Positions 8,402 through 17,921 are shown, counted from the first letter of the stretch. The stretch is DNA of 64,000 bases from Streptomyces caelestis (GCF_014205255.1 NZ_JACHNE010000001.1:7936001-8000000), one strand, 5' to 3'. Translations and numbers: made by a program. Notes: generated by a model from the letters alone, not told the origin.

Positions 8402-11400
8402 TTGGACCCCAGACAGGAACTCGTCTCCTCCTTGCACCGTCGGCTCGTCGGCCCTGCCTTTGGGACACACGAGCTGCTCGAAGCGCCACCGGACCGCGAA
8501 TACCTCATGGGCACCCTGTATCCACAGGAAGCCGACCTTCAACGGCAGTTGGACCTCGCGGCAGAGGAGCTCGACGGCGCCGGTACAGAGGGCGGCGCCG
8601 ACGACACGGCGCCCGCGGTGGACCCCGTGCCCGAGTCCAACTCCTGGCTGCCGTCCTCACTCGGCCTCAGCTTCTACACCGACGCAACGACCATCGACGT
8701 GCGCTGCGCCGGAGCCCGCTACAAGACTCTGGCCGCCACCGGTGAGCGGGGCCGCCGCTGGGAACGCGTCCCGCTACCCGAAGAGACTCACGCGCTCGGA
8801 CCCGACCGGGACCACGTCCCCGTGCTCGACGGACGTGCCGAGATCCGCATCCGCAGGCGCGCTTTCGGTTCCGGACAGCTTGTCACCGTAGCCCTGGTGA
8901 ACATCGCCCACCACGAACCGACCCTGGGCAAGGCCACGCAATGGGACCGGATGCTCTTCCAGATCGAACTGGAAGCGCGGCCCGCGGACGGCGATGTTCT
9001 GCCCTACCCGAGCGTGCGGCTGGCCAGCCGTGACCCGGAGGAACAGGAACTGCGTCTGCAGTACCGGCACGTCCGCACACACGCCGTCGGCCACGGATGC
9101 GCCGTCGAGGAACGGTATGCCGCGCCCGACGAGCGCGGCGATCGGGCGGTCACGGCTCTCAAGGCCGCCGTCATGCCGGAGGCCGAGGTCAGCGGGGTAC
9201 GGGCCGCCGGCTTCACCGGCTCCCCCGTACTGAACGTGCTCCACCTCGCCGACCCTTCCGTGCCTCTGGCTCAATTGCATGAGGAACTCGCGGAGTTCGC
9301 AGCCGACTATCGGGCCTGGTACGTGGGGCAGCTGAACACCGAGGTCCCCGCATGGGGCCGGGAGGCCGCCGACCGAGTCCTGGCCCGCGTCAACGCCGCC
9401 GTCACCCGAATCGAGTCCGGCGTTCGCACCCTCTGCGACCCGGCGCGGCCCGAGCTTCAGCACGCGTTCCGCACCGCGAACCGCGCGATGGCCCTCCAGA
9501 TGCGGCACTCCGCCCGAGACCAGGCAGGTGAGCGCCGAGCCCGCCGTGACGCGGTGCTCCTCGACCCGGAGCCCAGCCAGGACGCCGTGTGGCGGCCCTT
9601 CCAGCTCGCGTTCTTCCTGCTCGCCCTCGACGGCGTGGCAGACCCCCGGCACCGCGACCGGACGACAGCCGACCTGATCTGGTTCCCGACCGGCGGCGGC
9701 AAGACGGAGGCCTATCTCCTGCTGGCCGCGTTCGCGATGGTGCTCCGCCGGGGCGAGGAGGACGGTGGGGGCACCGCGGTGCTGAGCCGCTACACCCTGA
9801 GCCTGCTCACCACCCAGCAGTTCCAACGCGCGGCCACCACCGTCTGCGCTCTGGAGACGCTGCGCCGCGCCCACCCGGCCCGCTACGGGGACGAGCCCTT
9901 CTCCATCGGCCTGTGGGTCGGCGAGGCCACCTCCCCGAACTCGTACGAGAAGGCACGCGCGGTCTTCGACGACGTGCGCGGCGCCGCCCGGCCCGACGAC
10001 GTCTTCATCCTCGACCGCTGCCCGTGGTGCGGCACACGCATCATGCCCGCCCACAAGTCACCCGACATCGGGGACTACGGAGTACGCGCCACCGCCGACT
10101 CCTTCACCTTCTACTGCCCGCGCCGGGAGTGCGCCTTCCACGACGAGCTGCCCGTCGCCGTCGTCGACGAGCAACTGTACGACCGGCCGCCCACCTTCGT
10201 CCTGGGCACCGTGGACAAGTTCGCCCGGCTCGCGTGGGAGCCGCGCTCGGGACGGCTGTTCGGCGCGGGCAGCGGGAACCGGCCGCCGTCCCTCGTCATC
10301 CAGGACGAGCTGCACCTGCTCACCGGCCCGCTGGGCACCACCGTCGGCCTGTACGAGGCGGCGGTACTCGGGCTGTGCACCGACCGTGACGGGATCGGAC
10401 CCAAGGTCGTGGCCTCGACGGCGACGATCCGCCGCTCCGGCGAGCAGATCCGCGCCCTCTACGGCAGCCGCGCACAGCTCTTCCCGCCCGCCGGACTCGA
10501 CGCCCGGCACTCCTACTTCGCCGAACCCGATACCTCCCGCCCCGGCCGCCGCTACCTCGGCGTCATGGCCCAGGGACACACAGCAGGACGCGCCGCCGTC
10601 GCCACCGCCGCCGCGATGCTGCAAGGCGCCTACGAACTCCCCGAGGAACACCGCGACGCCTACTGGACGCTGGTCGCCTACCACCACAGCCTCCGCGAAC
10701 TCGGCCGTACGGTCACGGCCGCGGCCGACGACATCCCCGCACAGCTCACCGGGCTGGACTCGGGTTCGGGAGCCAGAGCACTGCCTGACCACCAGGTACA
10801 GGAACTCACCAGCAACCTGCCGCGCGCCGAACAGCCCGTCCTCCTCGACCGGCTCGAAAAACCCTGGAGCGATCCGCAGTCGGTGTCGTTCCTGCCGTGC
10901 ACCAACATGCTGTCCGTCGGCATCGACGTGAAGAGGCTCGCCCTGATGCTCATGCAGGGGCAGCCCAAGACGACGGCCGAATACATCCAGGCCACCAGCC
11001 GGGTCGGCCGGCACACCGTGCCCGGTCTCGTCGTCACCTTCTTCAACGCCACCCGCCCCAGAGACCGTTCGCACTACGAGACCTTCGACGTGTACCACCG
11101 CTCCCTCTACCGGCACGTCGAACCGACCAGCGTCACCCCCTGGTCCGTCCCCTCACGTCGGCGTGCCCTGCACGCCGCGCTCGTCATCCTCGTACGCCAC
11201 CGCCTCGGCCTCGCCGCCGAGAACCAGGCCGGGCACATCCTCGACCGGCTGCCTGAAATGGAAGCCCTTGTCGATGAGCTGGCGGCGCGGGCCGCCGCCG
11301 GTGAACCGTATGCCGCCGACGCCGTACGCAAGGAACTCGCGGAACTCCTCGCCGACTGGGAGGACGCCGCCCGCGAGGCCCGCAAGAACGGCCGCGAGCT

Positions 11401-11539
11401 CTACTACCGCAGCCAGGGCAAGGGACAGTCCAACCTGATCAAGAGCTTCGAGCAGCGCTACGGCCTGTGGGAGACACCGAATTCGATGCGCAACGTCGAC
11501 CGGGAATGCCAGGTGATGGTGAAGGGAGCCGACCTGTGA
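8402..11539 (+). CDS. DrmA-like DISARM-type SF2 helicase
   Basis: 1,045 residues. An N-terminal region of about 430 residues precedes the helicase core: Walker A FPTGGGKTEA near 431, motif II QDELHLL near 633, STATIRR near 671, then SVGIDVKRL near 838 and QATSRVGR near 862. A Cys-rich insert (CPWCG near 539, CPRREC near 571) looks zinc-binding. This layout, directly upstream of a DUF1998 partner, matches DrmA of the DISARM anti-phage system. The TTG start at 8402 is preferred over the GTG at 8363 because AGGAG lies 7 bases before it. The stop overlaps the next start (GTGA). In DISARM, DrmA and DrmB are the core that binds incoming DNA; the same role here is inferred from family. Confidence 0.8.
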   Translation: MDPRQELVSSLHRRLVGPAFGTHELLEAPPDREYLMGTLYPQEADLQRQLDLAAEELDGAGTEGGADDTAPAVDPVPESNSWLPSSLGLSFYTDATTIDVRCAGARYKTLAATGERGRRWERVPLPEETHALGPDRDHVPVLDGRAEIRIRRRAFGSGQLVTVALVNIAHHEPTLGKATQWDRMLFQIELEARPADGDVLPYPSVRLASRDPEEQELRLQYRHVRTHAVGHGCAVEERYAAPDERGDRAVTALKAAVMPEAEVSGVRAAGFTGSPVLNVLHLADPSVPLAQLHEELAEFAADYRAWYVGQLNTEVPAWGREAADRVLARVNAAVTRIESGVRTLCDPARPELQHAFRTANRAMALQMRHSARDQAGERRARRDAVLLDPEPSQDAVWRPFQLAFFLLALDGVADPRHRDRTTADLIWFPTGGGKTEAYLLLAAFAMVLRRGEEDGGGTAVLSRYTLSLLTTQQFQRAATTVCALETLRRAHPARYGDEPFSIGLWVGEATSPNSYEKARAVFDDVRGAARPDDVFILDRCPWCGTRIMPAHKSPDIGDYGVRATADSFTFYCPRRECAFHDELPVAVVDEQLYDRPPTFVLGTVDKFARLAWEPRSGRLFGAGSGNRPPSLVIQDELHLLTGPLGTTVGLYEAAVLGLCTDRDGIGPKVVASTATIRRSGEQIRALYGSRAQLFPPAGLDARHSYFAEPDTSRPGRRYLGVMAQGHTAGRAAVATAAAMLQGAYELPEEHRDAYWTLVAYHHSLRELGRTVTAAADDIPAQLTGLDSGSGARALPDHQVQELTSNLPRAEQPVLLDRLEKPWSDPQSVSFLPCTNMLSVGIDVKRLALMLMQGQPKTTAEYIQATSRVGRHTVPGLVVTFFNATRPRDRSHYETFDVYHRSLYRHVEPTSVTPWSVPSRRRALHAALVILVRHRLGLAAENQAGHILDRLPEMEALVDELAARAAAGEPYAADAVRKELAELLADWEDAAREARKNGRELYYRSQGKGQSNLIKSFEQRYGLWETPNSMRNVDRECQVMVKGADL

Positions 11540-13389
11540 GCCGCACACTCCGCGTACGCCAGTCGCAGACCGTTCTGCCGTTCGGTGTCGGGGCCGTCTT
11601 CGACATCCAGGGCGAGTCGTTCGTCGCCACGGGGATCGGCGACTGGCCGCAGAAGGCCAAACAGCGGATCGAGTCGCCGCGGCTCGCCGGCCGACTCGGC
11701 GTCACGGGCTTCTACGCCGCACCCCCCACCGCCAACGACCGCTTCGACAGCCCCGACGCTCCCGGAGCTCCCTACATCCGCTTCCCGTCCTGGCTGTTCT
11801 GCGGGGCATGCCGGCGTATGAAGCGGTGGCGCATCGCCGACGAGAAGCAGGGGCAGCCGCCTCGCTGCCCCTCATGCTCACCCGGCCGGACCCTCGCCCC
11901 CATGCGGTTCGTCCAGATCTGCGCGGCCGGTCACCTCGGCGACGTGGACTGGTGGTTCTGGGCTCACTCGCGGCGAGAAGCAGGCGAACGGCGGCAGTGC
12001 GGCGAACGCGAGAGGCTCCGTTTCCTGGTGTCCGAGCGCGCCTCCGGCCTCGAAGCGCTCTCCGTCACGTGCACGGCCAAGGAATGCGGGGCATCCCGCG
12101 ACCTGCTCGACATCCTCGGCACACACGGCATGCGCTGTTCGGGACGCAACCCCTGGCAGCGGGCCAACGAGGCCACGGAGTGCGCCATGCCCGTCCAGAT
12201 CGTGCAGCGCACGGCGGGCAACCTGTACTACCCGGTCGTGCACTCGGCGCTCGACATCCCCGAGTCGGACGCGCCTGCAGCGCACGGAGACGAGGAACTC
12301 GCCGAACGCGTACGCGAGCACGACCTGTGGGTGTCGCTCTGCCGGGTCGCAGGCACCCCACGGGCCGATGTCTTCCGCACGATGATCCAGGAGGACACCG
12401 GCGCCGACGACCACCTTCTCGATGCCCTTCTCGCCGAGGAGACCGGGCAGCCCTTGCCCGTCGCATCATCCGATCCGGGCTTGGCGCCCACCCGCCCCGA
12501 CCTCAGCCGCGAGGAGTGGGCCGCCTTCACCGCGCCGACCCCACCCGCCACTAGGGACTTCACGCTGCGCGATACCACCCTCGGGCTCGGCCAGGAGATC
12601 GCCGAACCCTGGGCCGGCCTGCACCGCCGCATCGGCCGGATCGTGCTCGCCGACCGATTGCGCGAAGTACGCGCACTGTCCGGCTTCAGCCGGGTCTCCC
12701 CGGATGCGGCTCTCGTTCCCGCCGACACCGCCCGGCGCCTCAAGTGGCTCCCGGCCGTCGAAGTCTTCGGAGAAGGCATCCTCCTCACCCTCGACAAGGC
12801 GGAACTCACCTCGTGGGAAAACGGCCTGGAGGTGCGCCGGCGCGTCGCGGGCATGCGTGCCGACCTCGACCGCTCCTTTCAGAAAGAACGGCTCCAAGCC
12901 CTGACCGGGGAAGAACTCTCCCCGCGCTTCGTCCTTCTGCACACCCTTGCCCACCTGCTGATCCGCCAGCTCTCCTTCGAATCCGGCTACACGACGGCCA
13001 GCCTGCGCGAACGCGTCTACGCACGCCCCGAACAGGATCAGTACGGCATCCTCGTCTACACCGCCGCGGGAGACGCCGAAGGCACCCTCGGCGGGCTCGT
13101 ACAGCAGGGCGAGCCGCCGCGCCTCGCCGAGACCCTGCTGCGGATGACCGAAGCCGCCGCCTGGTGCTCAGCCGACCCCCTCTGCGCCGAACACACCGGC
13201 CAGGGCTTCGGCAACCTCAACCGTGCGGCGTGCCACGCCTGTGCCCTGCTGCCCGAGACGAGCTGCGAGACCGGCAACACTCTCCTCGACCGCGCTCTCG
13301 TCGTCGGCGGCGAACAGGTACCCGGCTACCTGGAGTCGATCGTCACTGCTGCCCGGAGCTCCGCGGTGGATGCCCTGGAGGAAATGTGA
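11536..13389 (+). CDS. DrmB-like DUF1998 protein
   Basis: 617 residues, GTG start overlapping the preceding stop. It has several Cys pairs (FCGAC near 86, CPSC near 113, CTAKEC, CSADPLC) and the DUF1998 hallmark near the C-terminus: HTLAHLLIRQ, then LNRAACHACALLPETSCE and NTLLDRAL. No helicase motifs are present, as expected for DrmB, which partners the DrmA helicase in DISARM. Translational coupling to both neighbours implies a fixed stoichiometry. Family assignment is by eye from the DUF1998 pattern and the gene pair. Confidence 0.8.
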   Translation: MSRTLRVRQSQTVLPFGVGAVFDIQGESFVATGIGDWPQKAKQRIESPRLAGRLGVTGFYAAPPTANDRFDSPDAPGAPYIRFPSWLFCGACRRMKRWRIADEKQGQPPRCPSCSPGRTLAPMRFVQICAAGHLGDVDWWFWAHSRREAGERRQCGERERLRFLVSERASGLEALSVTCTAKECGASRDLLDILGTHGMRCSGRNPWQRANEATECAMPVQIVQRTAGNLYYPVVHSALDIPESDAPAAHGDEELAERVREHDLWVSLCRVAGTPRADVFRTMIQEDTGADDHLLDALLAEETGQPLPVASSDPGLAPTRPDLSREEWAAFTAPTPPATRDFTLRDTTLGLGQEIAEPWAGLHRRIGRIVLADRLREVRALSGFSRVSPDAALVPADTARRLKWLPAVEVFGEGILLTLDKAELTSWENGLEVRRRVAGMRADLDRSFQKERLQALTGEELSPRFVLLHTLAHLLIRQLSFESGYTTASLRERVYARPEQDQYGILVYTAAGDAEGTLGGLVQQGEPPRLAETLLRMTEAAAWCSADPLCAEHTGQGFGNLNRAACHACALLPETSCETGNTLLDRALVVGGEQVPGYLESIVTAARSSAVDALEEM

Positions 13390-14477
13390 CCCTCACGTAC
13401 CTCGACCTCGTACCGGAACAGCGCTTCTGCCTCGACGGCCTTCCCTTTGACGGTAATCACCTGATCAGCGGACCGCCCGGCAGCGGCAAGAGTCTCCTGG
13501 CGGTCCAACGGGCCATCATGCTCGCCCTCACCGGAACCCCGGCGGTCCTGCTGACCCGGTCCAATCTGCTCCGTCAGTCACTGGCCGCGACCGTACACGC
13601 GCTCGGCCCGGCGGACCGCAGCGTGCGCGTGGCGACCGCGCACGCGTGGCTCACCGAGTGGTACGGCGGACAGCCGGCGCGTGGTACGGACGGCTGGTTC
13701 GACTGGCCCGCCTTCTACGACCGTGCCGTGGAGACCGGCCCGGTGCCCGGACTCACCCTGGTCGTCGACGAAGGGCAGGACCTCCCGCCGGAGTTCTATC
13801 GCCTCTGCCGACTGCTCGGAGCCCGGACGACCGTGTTCGCGGACGAGTGCCAGCGGCTGACCGACGCCAACTCCACGCTCGGTGAGATCGCCGAGCGGTT
13901 GGGCCGCTGTACATCTCTCACACTGGGCGGCAACCATCGCAACACACGCCAGATCGCGTCCCTTGCCGCCCACTTCCACACGGGAACCGGTCTGCCCGTC
14001 CTCCCGGAACGGGAAGGGCCGCCCCCGCGCCTGCACCGTCTGCCGCACGGCGGCGCGGCCGACCTGCTGGTCCTGCTGGCGCAAAGGCACCCGCAGCAGA
14101 GCATCGGCGTGATCGTGAACTCCACCGAAACCCAGTTCTCGCTGCTCGGCAGTCTGGAGCGCAGAGCGCCCCGGCTCAGACCGCGGTTGTACACGTCCCG
14201 CGCCCGGGCGGCCCAGAGCCGATACCGCACGCTGGACCTCGGCCGCCCGGGGATCGTGCTCGTCCACCGGGCGAGCGCCAAAGGGCTGGGCTTCGACACC
14301 GTCGTCATCCCCGACACGCACACGGACGCGGCGGTCGACCCCACTTCGGCAGCCCTGCGCATGACGTACTACGTTCTGGCGACCCGGGCACGACGTGAAC
14401 TCCACTTGGCGTACGAGGGAGAAACGGAGCCACCCCTGTGTGCGCAGGTGGGACCAGGGGACCTGCTGCGCGGATGA
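13386..14477 (+). CDS. SF1 (UvrD/RecD-like) ATPase, last gene of the drm-like operon
   Basis: 363 residues, GTG start overlapping the drmB-like stop. Motifs run in SF1 order: GPPGSGKS near 29, VVDEGQD near 127, GGNHRNTRQ near 181, HRASAKGLGFDTVVI near 295 and YYVLATRARREL near 328. It is a minimal core without the large 1B/2B insertions of UvrD. A helicase or translocase working with the DrmA/DrmB-like pair is inferred; this gene is not a standard DISARM component. A decayed relative of its C-terminal third lies at 16438-16590. Confidence 0.8.
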   Translation: MTLTYLDLVPEQRFCLDGLPFDGNHLISGPPGSGKSLLAVQRAIMLALTGTPAVLLTRSNLLRQSLAATVHALGPADRSVRVATAHAWLTEWYGGQPARGTDGWFDWPAFYDRAVETGPVPGLTLVVDEGQDLPPEFYRLCRLLGARTTVFADECQRLTDANSTLGEIAERLGRCTSLTLGGNHRNTRQIASLAAHFHTGTGLPVLPEREGPPPRLHRLPHGGAADLLVLLAQRHPQQSIGVIVNSTETQFSLLGSLERRAPRLRPRLYTSRARAAQSRYRTLDLGRPGIVLVHRASAKGLGFDTVVIPDTHTDAAVDPTSAALRMTYYVLATRARRELHLAYEGETEPPLCAQVGPGDLLRG

Positions 14478-14479
14478 CG

Positions 14480-15950
14480 AAGGAGCCCTGGCCGCCGCGA
14501 GTCTGGCGTCCACCGTCGGCAGTCGGTGTCGCCTCCGCGCCACGATCGACGCGGGGAAGGGAAGCTACAGCGACATCCGGCCGGCCGGACGGCGTGGCCC
14601 GTCCAACTACGGCGGCCAGGCGGTCAAACCGAAGGTCACGCCCGTCATGGCGGACAAGCCCGTGCCGACCAACGACTGGTGGTCCTCGCTGATCTTCCAG
14701 CGATTCGCCTCCAATCCGTGGTCGGAGAACATGTACGGCCACTTCCTGAGCTACAAGGCGGTCTACGGCGGCCTGGAGGTCGGCTACCCGACGGACCACC
14801 AGATCGTCGGCGGCGGCCGCCAGTACGAGTTCGCGCACAAGGCCGATCTGACCCTCGGCCTGGCGGACCTCAACTCCCCGGACGCCAAGGCGGACGGGTG
14901 GAGCGACTGGACCGTTACCACCTACCACTGGATCGCTACGATGAACTCCCTCGGCGTCCCCCGACACGACGATCACGGCCAACACCCCCGACGGCCGTCG
15001 CCTTCGACAAGGGCGGCACCCTGACCTACGCCGCGCACAACTACGGCGCCGAGGAGTGCTCGGTGCTCTTCGACGTCCTGAACGCCCCGGCAAAGTCGAC
15101 CGCGTCCGGAGCGGGCGACGACACACAGCTCGCCACACTGTGCGGCGCCACGGGCGGCGGCGAGGAACCCCCGCCCGATGACGAGAAGCCGTCCGCGCTC
15201 GGCACCCCGGTCGCCGCCGACGTCACCGAGACTTCGGTCGAACTGACCCGGGACCCCGGCGACCGACGACAAGGGCATCAAGAACTACGACCTCTTCCGC
15301 GGCACCACCAAGGTCGCCGCCATCACCGGCACCACGCACAAGGAGACCGGGCCCACCCCCGGCACCGAGTACACCTACACCGTCAGGGCCCGCGACACGG
15401 CGAACCAGGTCGGGCCGGCCAGCGCCGGCGTGACCGTCACCACCGCCGGCGACCCGCTCCCCGCCGTACGTCACGGGCGACACTTTCTACCTGCGCTCCG
15501 GCCGCCCGCTCGCCACCGAGGCGACCGCGACGGGCTCCTCGGACACCGTTGCGTCCGCGGGCGGCACCAACAACGACGGAACGCCCAAGAACCTGCTCGT
15601 CTACGAGGTGAAGAACGTCAAGGGCGCGTTGAAGGCGGCGCAGGCACCGCCTTCACGTTCAAGGCTGACGCCGGCACCAACGTCGGGTACGCCCAGCAAG
15701 CCCGGGTCTCCTACGCCCTGACCGGCGACGGCACATTCGACCGCGTCGAGAGGTACCGCTACTTCGCCACCGACCCGGTCACCGGCTGGCAGGACTACTC
15801 GCGGCCCGGCAGGGGTTGCACTCGTCCTCGGGCACCCTGGGCGACCTGAACGGCGGAACCGTCCGCGTCGAGATCTGGAGCGGGCTCGGCAACGGCCCAT
15901 CCACCGTCGAGGTGGGCAAGGGCTCCGTCCTGATCATCCCGTATGCCTGA
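14480..15950 (+). pseudogene. Decayed secreted GH81-type beta-1,3-glucanase with FN3 and C-terminal domains
   Basis: The sequence is readable only by switching frames. A signal-peptide remnant leads to a GH81-like N-terminus with PTNDWWSSL, MYGHFLSY and DLNSPDAKADGWSDWTV. The reading then jumps near 14930-15000, with most of the catalytic domain missing, to AFDKGGTLTYAAHNYG, a fibronectin type III domain in another frame (about 15260-15460), and a C-terminal beta-rich domain ending at the TGA near 15948. No start codon survives. Intact relatives are secreted laminarinases. It is probably chromosomal DNA that decayed beside the panD integration hotspot. Confidence 0.75.
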
Positions 15951-16075
15951 CGCGGAGACCGGTCTGCGCCCCGGGAGGGCCTCCACACCAGGACCGGAAG
16001 GTGTGAGCCCTCGAACACCCGGCGTCTGCTGACCGGTCAGGCAATTCGAAGTAGGCCCATAGGCTCTGGGCACGG

Positions 16076-16101
16076 CCCTTGACCTGCGACGGCAGGCAGG
16101 G
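16076..16101 (+). ncRNA. panD-leader hairpin, copy 1
   Basis: CCCT-TGA-CCTGC, a 4-base loop, then GCAGG-C-AGGG. It lies 24 bases before the first panD-like start and matches hairpins at 21464 and 36497. This copy probably belongs to the original, now unused, panD leader. Confidence 0.5.
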
Positions 16102-16125
16102 AGCAGACAAACCGGGAGCTTCTTC

Positions 16126-16154
16126 ATGCTGCGCACCATGTCAAGTCCAAGATC
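16126..16154 (+). other. Degenerate attachment site (panD 5' end), copy 1
   Basis: It matches the first 10 codons of panD (ATGCTGCGCACC...AAGTCCAAGATC) with one base lost, then TAG. It is the left boundary of element A. Being the most diverged of the three copies fits the native attB half, which lost its coding job after integration. Confidence 0.65.
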
Positions 16155-16202
16155 TAGCGTTTGGGTGTTTCTGCAGGTCAGCGGCTTGATAGCTCCGCTC
16201 GG

Positions 16203-16250
16203 GTCAGCAAACGGTCAGCATCGGGCGCGGGAGCGTCCCAGCTTGCTGAC
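16203..16250 (+). repeat. Integrase arm-type repeats, left end of element A
   Basis: GTCAGCA at 16203 and 16214, 11 bases apart, and the inverted TGCTGAC at 16244. The same set, at the same spacing, lies at 21591-21638 beside the second attachment site, and direct pairs lie at 21301 and 36323. Confidence 0.55.
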
Positions 16251-16315
16251 CAGGTGGCCGTCATGACGGGGGACCTGGACACAGGTGCCTGGCCCCCGCT
16301 CGGGAGGTTCGCTGC

Positions 16316-16440
16316 GTGACTCGACAGCTCGTCCGCGGCATGGGGCCTGAGGATGCGGGCTGCGTTCGGGACCGAAGCGGCGTGCCTTATAGATGCCGAT
16401 TGCCCCCTCTGGCCGCTAACGCGACCTCGCCCGCCCTGTT
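16316..16440 (+). pseudogene. Remnant of an integrase N-terminus
   Basis: It starts GTGACTCGACAGCTCGTCCG, aligning with the start of the integrase at 21703 (M-x-x-Q-L-x-R-G-M), and lies at the same distance after its attachment site (about 160 bases). Similarity is lost within about 100 bases, so only the very beginning survives. Confidence 0.55.
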
Positions 16441-16590
16441 GTCCTTCTCGTCCACTGCGCCGGCGCCATGGGCCTCGGCTTCGGCACCGTCGTCATTTCC
16501 GACACCGAGACCGAAGCCGCAGCCGACTCCACTGCGGCGGCCCTCCGCGTGACCCGCTGCGTCATGATCGCCCGCGCCCGCGAGCGGGGC
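16438..16590 (+). pseudogene. Fragment of an SF1 ATPase C-terminus (paralogue of the gene at 13386)
   Basis: Translated from 16441 it reads LVHCAGAMGLGFGTVVISDT, then AALRVTRCVMIARARE. This lines up with LVHRASAKGLGFDTVVIPDT and AALRMTYYVLATRARRE of the complete gene. Motifs V and VI are recognisable but key residues have drifted. It implies that a second drm-like operon once existed in or near element A. Confidence 0.65.
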
Positions 16591-16780
16591 TGGTCCCGGG
16601 TCTGCAGGGCAGCCGGTTGCCGCGCCACCTGGGGGCCTGCGCGGGTAGGCGATGATGCGCCAAGCACCCACTGGGTGATATGTCAGAGGGAAGGGCGGGT
16701 GGCCGCCCGACCTGTGTACGTACGATGGGGGGACCCCCGTATCCGCCATGCCGCCGCCTCCCAGCAGCGATACTGGATGC

Positions 16781-17143
16781 ATGGACACGACGATCACCGC
16801 CCCCCGCGCCGAGGTGCTGCGGGACCGCTACCGCAGCCGACTGCCCGAGCGCTTGCAGGAGCTGGCCGGCCCCGTCGAGGGCAGCGTGGACCTGCCGCTC
16901 CACATCGTCTGGTCCGGGCGGACGAGCTACAGCCTGGACCGTCCGAAGTCCCGCATGACGCTCTACCGGACCGTCCTCGCCGAAGGACTGAGTGAGGACC
17001 TGGTGGCCCTCCTCCACCACCGGCTGCTCACCGAGCAGTGGCCCGTGCTGCGGCGCTTGATCAGTCCCTACATCCGCGAGGTCTGGGAGGACGCCTTCTC
17101 CGAGCTGCTCCGCACCGCTCCAGCCGACACGACCGCCGCGTGA
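16781..17143 (+). CDS. Unknown 120-residue protein coupled to an AbiEii-like nucleotidyltransferase
   Basis: ATG start at 16781; the stop overlaps the next gene's GTG start (GTGA). The protein is charged and helix-prone, with a central WSGRTSYSLDRPKSRMTLYR stretch and a C-terminal half rich in Leu, Trp and Glu. No signal peptide, membrane segment or HTH is evident. Position and coupling make it a candidate antitoxin for the downstream toxin-like protein. It does not look like the winged-helix AbiEi antitoxin, so the role is inference only. Confidence 0.7.
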   Translation: MDTTITAPRAEVLRDRYRSRLPERLQELAGPVEGSVDLPLHIVWSGRTSYSLDRPKSRMTLYRTVLAEGLSEDLVALLHHRLLTEQWPVLRRLISPYIREVWEDAFSELLRTAPADTTAA

Positions 17144-17799
17144 AGCTCACTCCGCTCCATGAGCGTCTCCTCGCCGACATCCTCGACCTCGGCTCCCCCT
17201 ACCCTCTGGTCCTCACCGGCGGATACGCCGTGCAGGCCCACGGCCTGGTCGAACGCTTCAGCCGTGACCTCGACGTCGCCACCGAGAACCCCGCTCCGAT
17301 GCAGGAGATCGTCGCCTCACTCACAGCAGGCCTCAGCGCGCGCGGATGGCGGACCACGCACGTCCAGACCGATCCGCTCAGCGGCCGGTTCCTCGTCACC
17401 GATCCGGACACCGGCGAGGAGTGCGAGGTCGACGTCCTCAAGGAGGCGTTCTGGGCTCCGCCCGCCCAGACACCCTACGGCCCCGTTCTTTCCCTCGACG
17501 ACGTGATCGGCACCAAGGTCCGTGCCCTCGCCGATCGCGGCACCGTCCGCGACCTCATCGACGTCCAGGCTGCCTCCCGCCACCGCTCCACCGCCGACCT
17601 CGAATCCCTGGGCCGCCGTCGCGCCCACGACGAGTTCAGCCTCGAAAACCTCCGGGACCGGCTGATCGGCGCGGACTGGTACGAGGATGAGGACTACACC
17701 GCGTACGGGCTCACCTCCCGGCAGATCGAAGAACTCAAGGCGTGGGCGCTGGAGTGGGCGGAGGATCTGGGTGCGCGGATCCATGACGAGAACGCCTGA
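17140..17799 (+). CDS. AbiEii/AbiGii-like nucleotidyltransferase (toxin type)
   Basis: 219 residues. The N-terminal nucleotidyltransferase signature is clear: LVLTGGYAVQAHG, then RFSRDLDVAT giving the GG...DxD pattern, and a third acidic position in ECEVDVL. AbiEii-type toxins transfer nucleotides, for example to tRNA acceptor ends, in type IV abortive-infection toxin-antitoxin pairs. The C-terminal region has a run of acidic residues (WYEDEDY). It is coupled to the 120-residue gene upstream. The family is reasonably sure; toxicity is untested. Confidence 0.75.
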   Translation: MKLTPLHERLLADILDLGSPYPLVLTGGYAVQAHGLVERFSRDLDVATENPAPMQEIVASLTAGLSARGWRTTHVQTDPLSGRFLVTDPDTGEECEVDVLKEAFWAPPAQTPYGPVLSLDDVIGTKVRALADRGTVRDLIDVQAASRHRSTADLESLGRRRAHDEFSLENLRDRLIGADWYEDEDYTAYGLTSRQIEELKAWALEWAEDLGARIHDENA

Positions 17800-17823
17800 G
17801 GTCACGCGTCATCCCCTGTTCTG

Positions 17824-17916
17824 GAGCAGGAGCTGGCCAAAGGATCGGTCGCGCACGGCTGGCCGGATCAGACCTGGACCCTGGCCAGGATCAAGACGCT
17901 GATCGAACACCGTTCC
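17824..17916 (+). mobile_element. IS630-type transposase fragment
   Basis: Read from 17824: ELAKGSVAHGWPDQTWTLAR then IKTLI, a recognisable part of the helix-turn-helix region of IS630-family transposases. Neither the DDE domain nor terminal repeats are seen. The fragment ends abruptly against an AraC-like remnant. Confidence 0.55.
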
Positions 17917-17921
17917 ATAGT

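Noticed and set aside
1..14477. Canonical DISARM
   Set aside because: No methyltransferase and no PLD protein (DrmC) are visible, and the sigma factor and SF1 ATPase are not DISARM genes. The left edge is cut, so this is rejected only for what can be seen.
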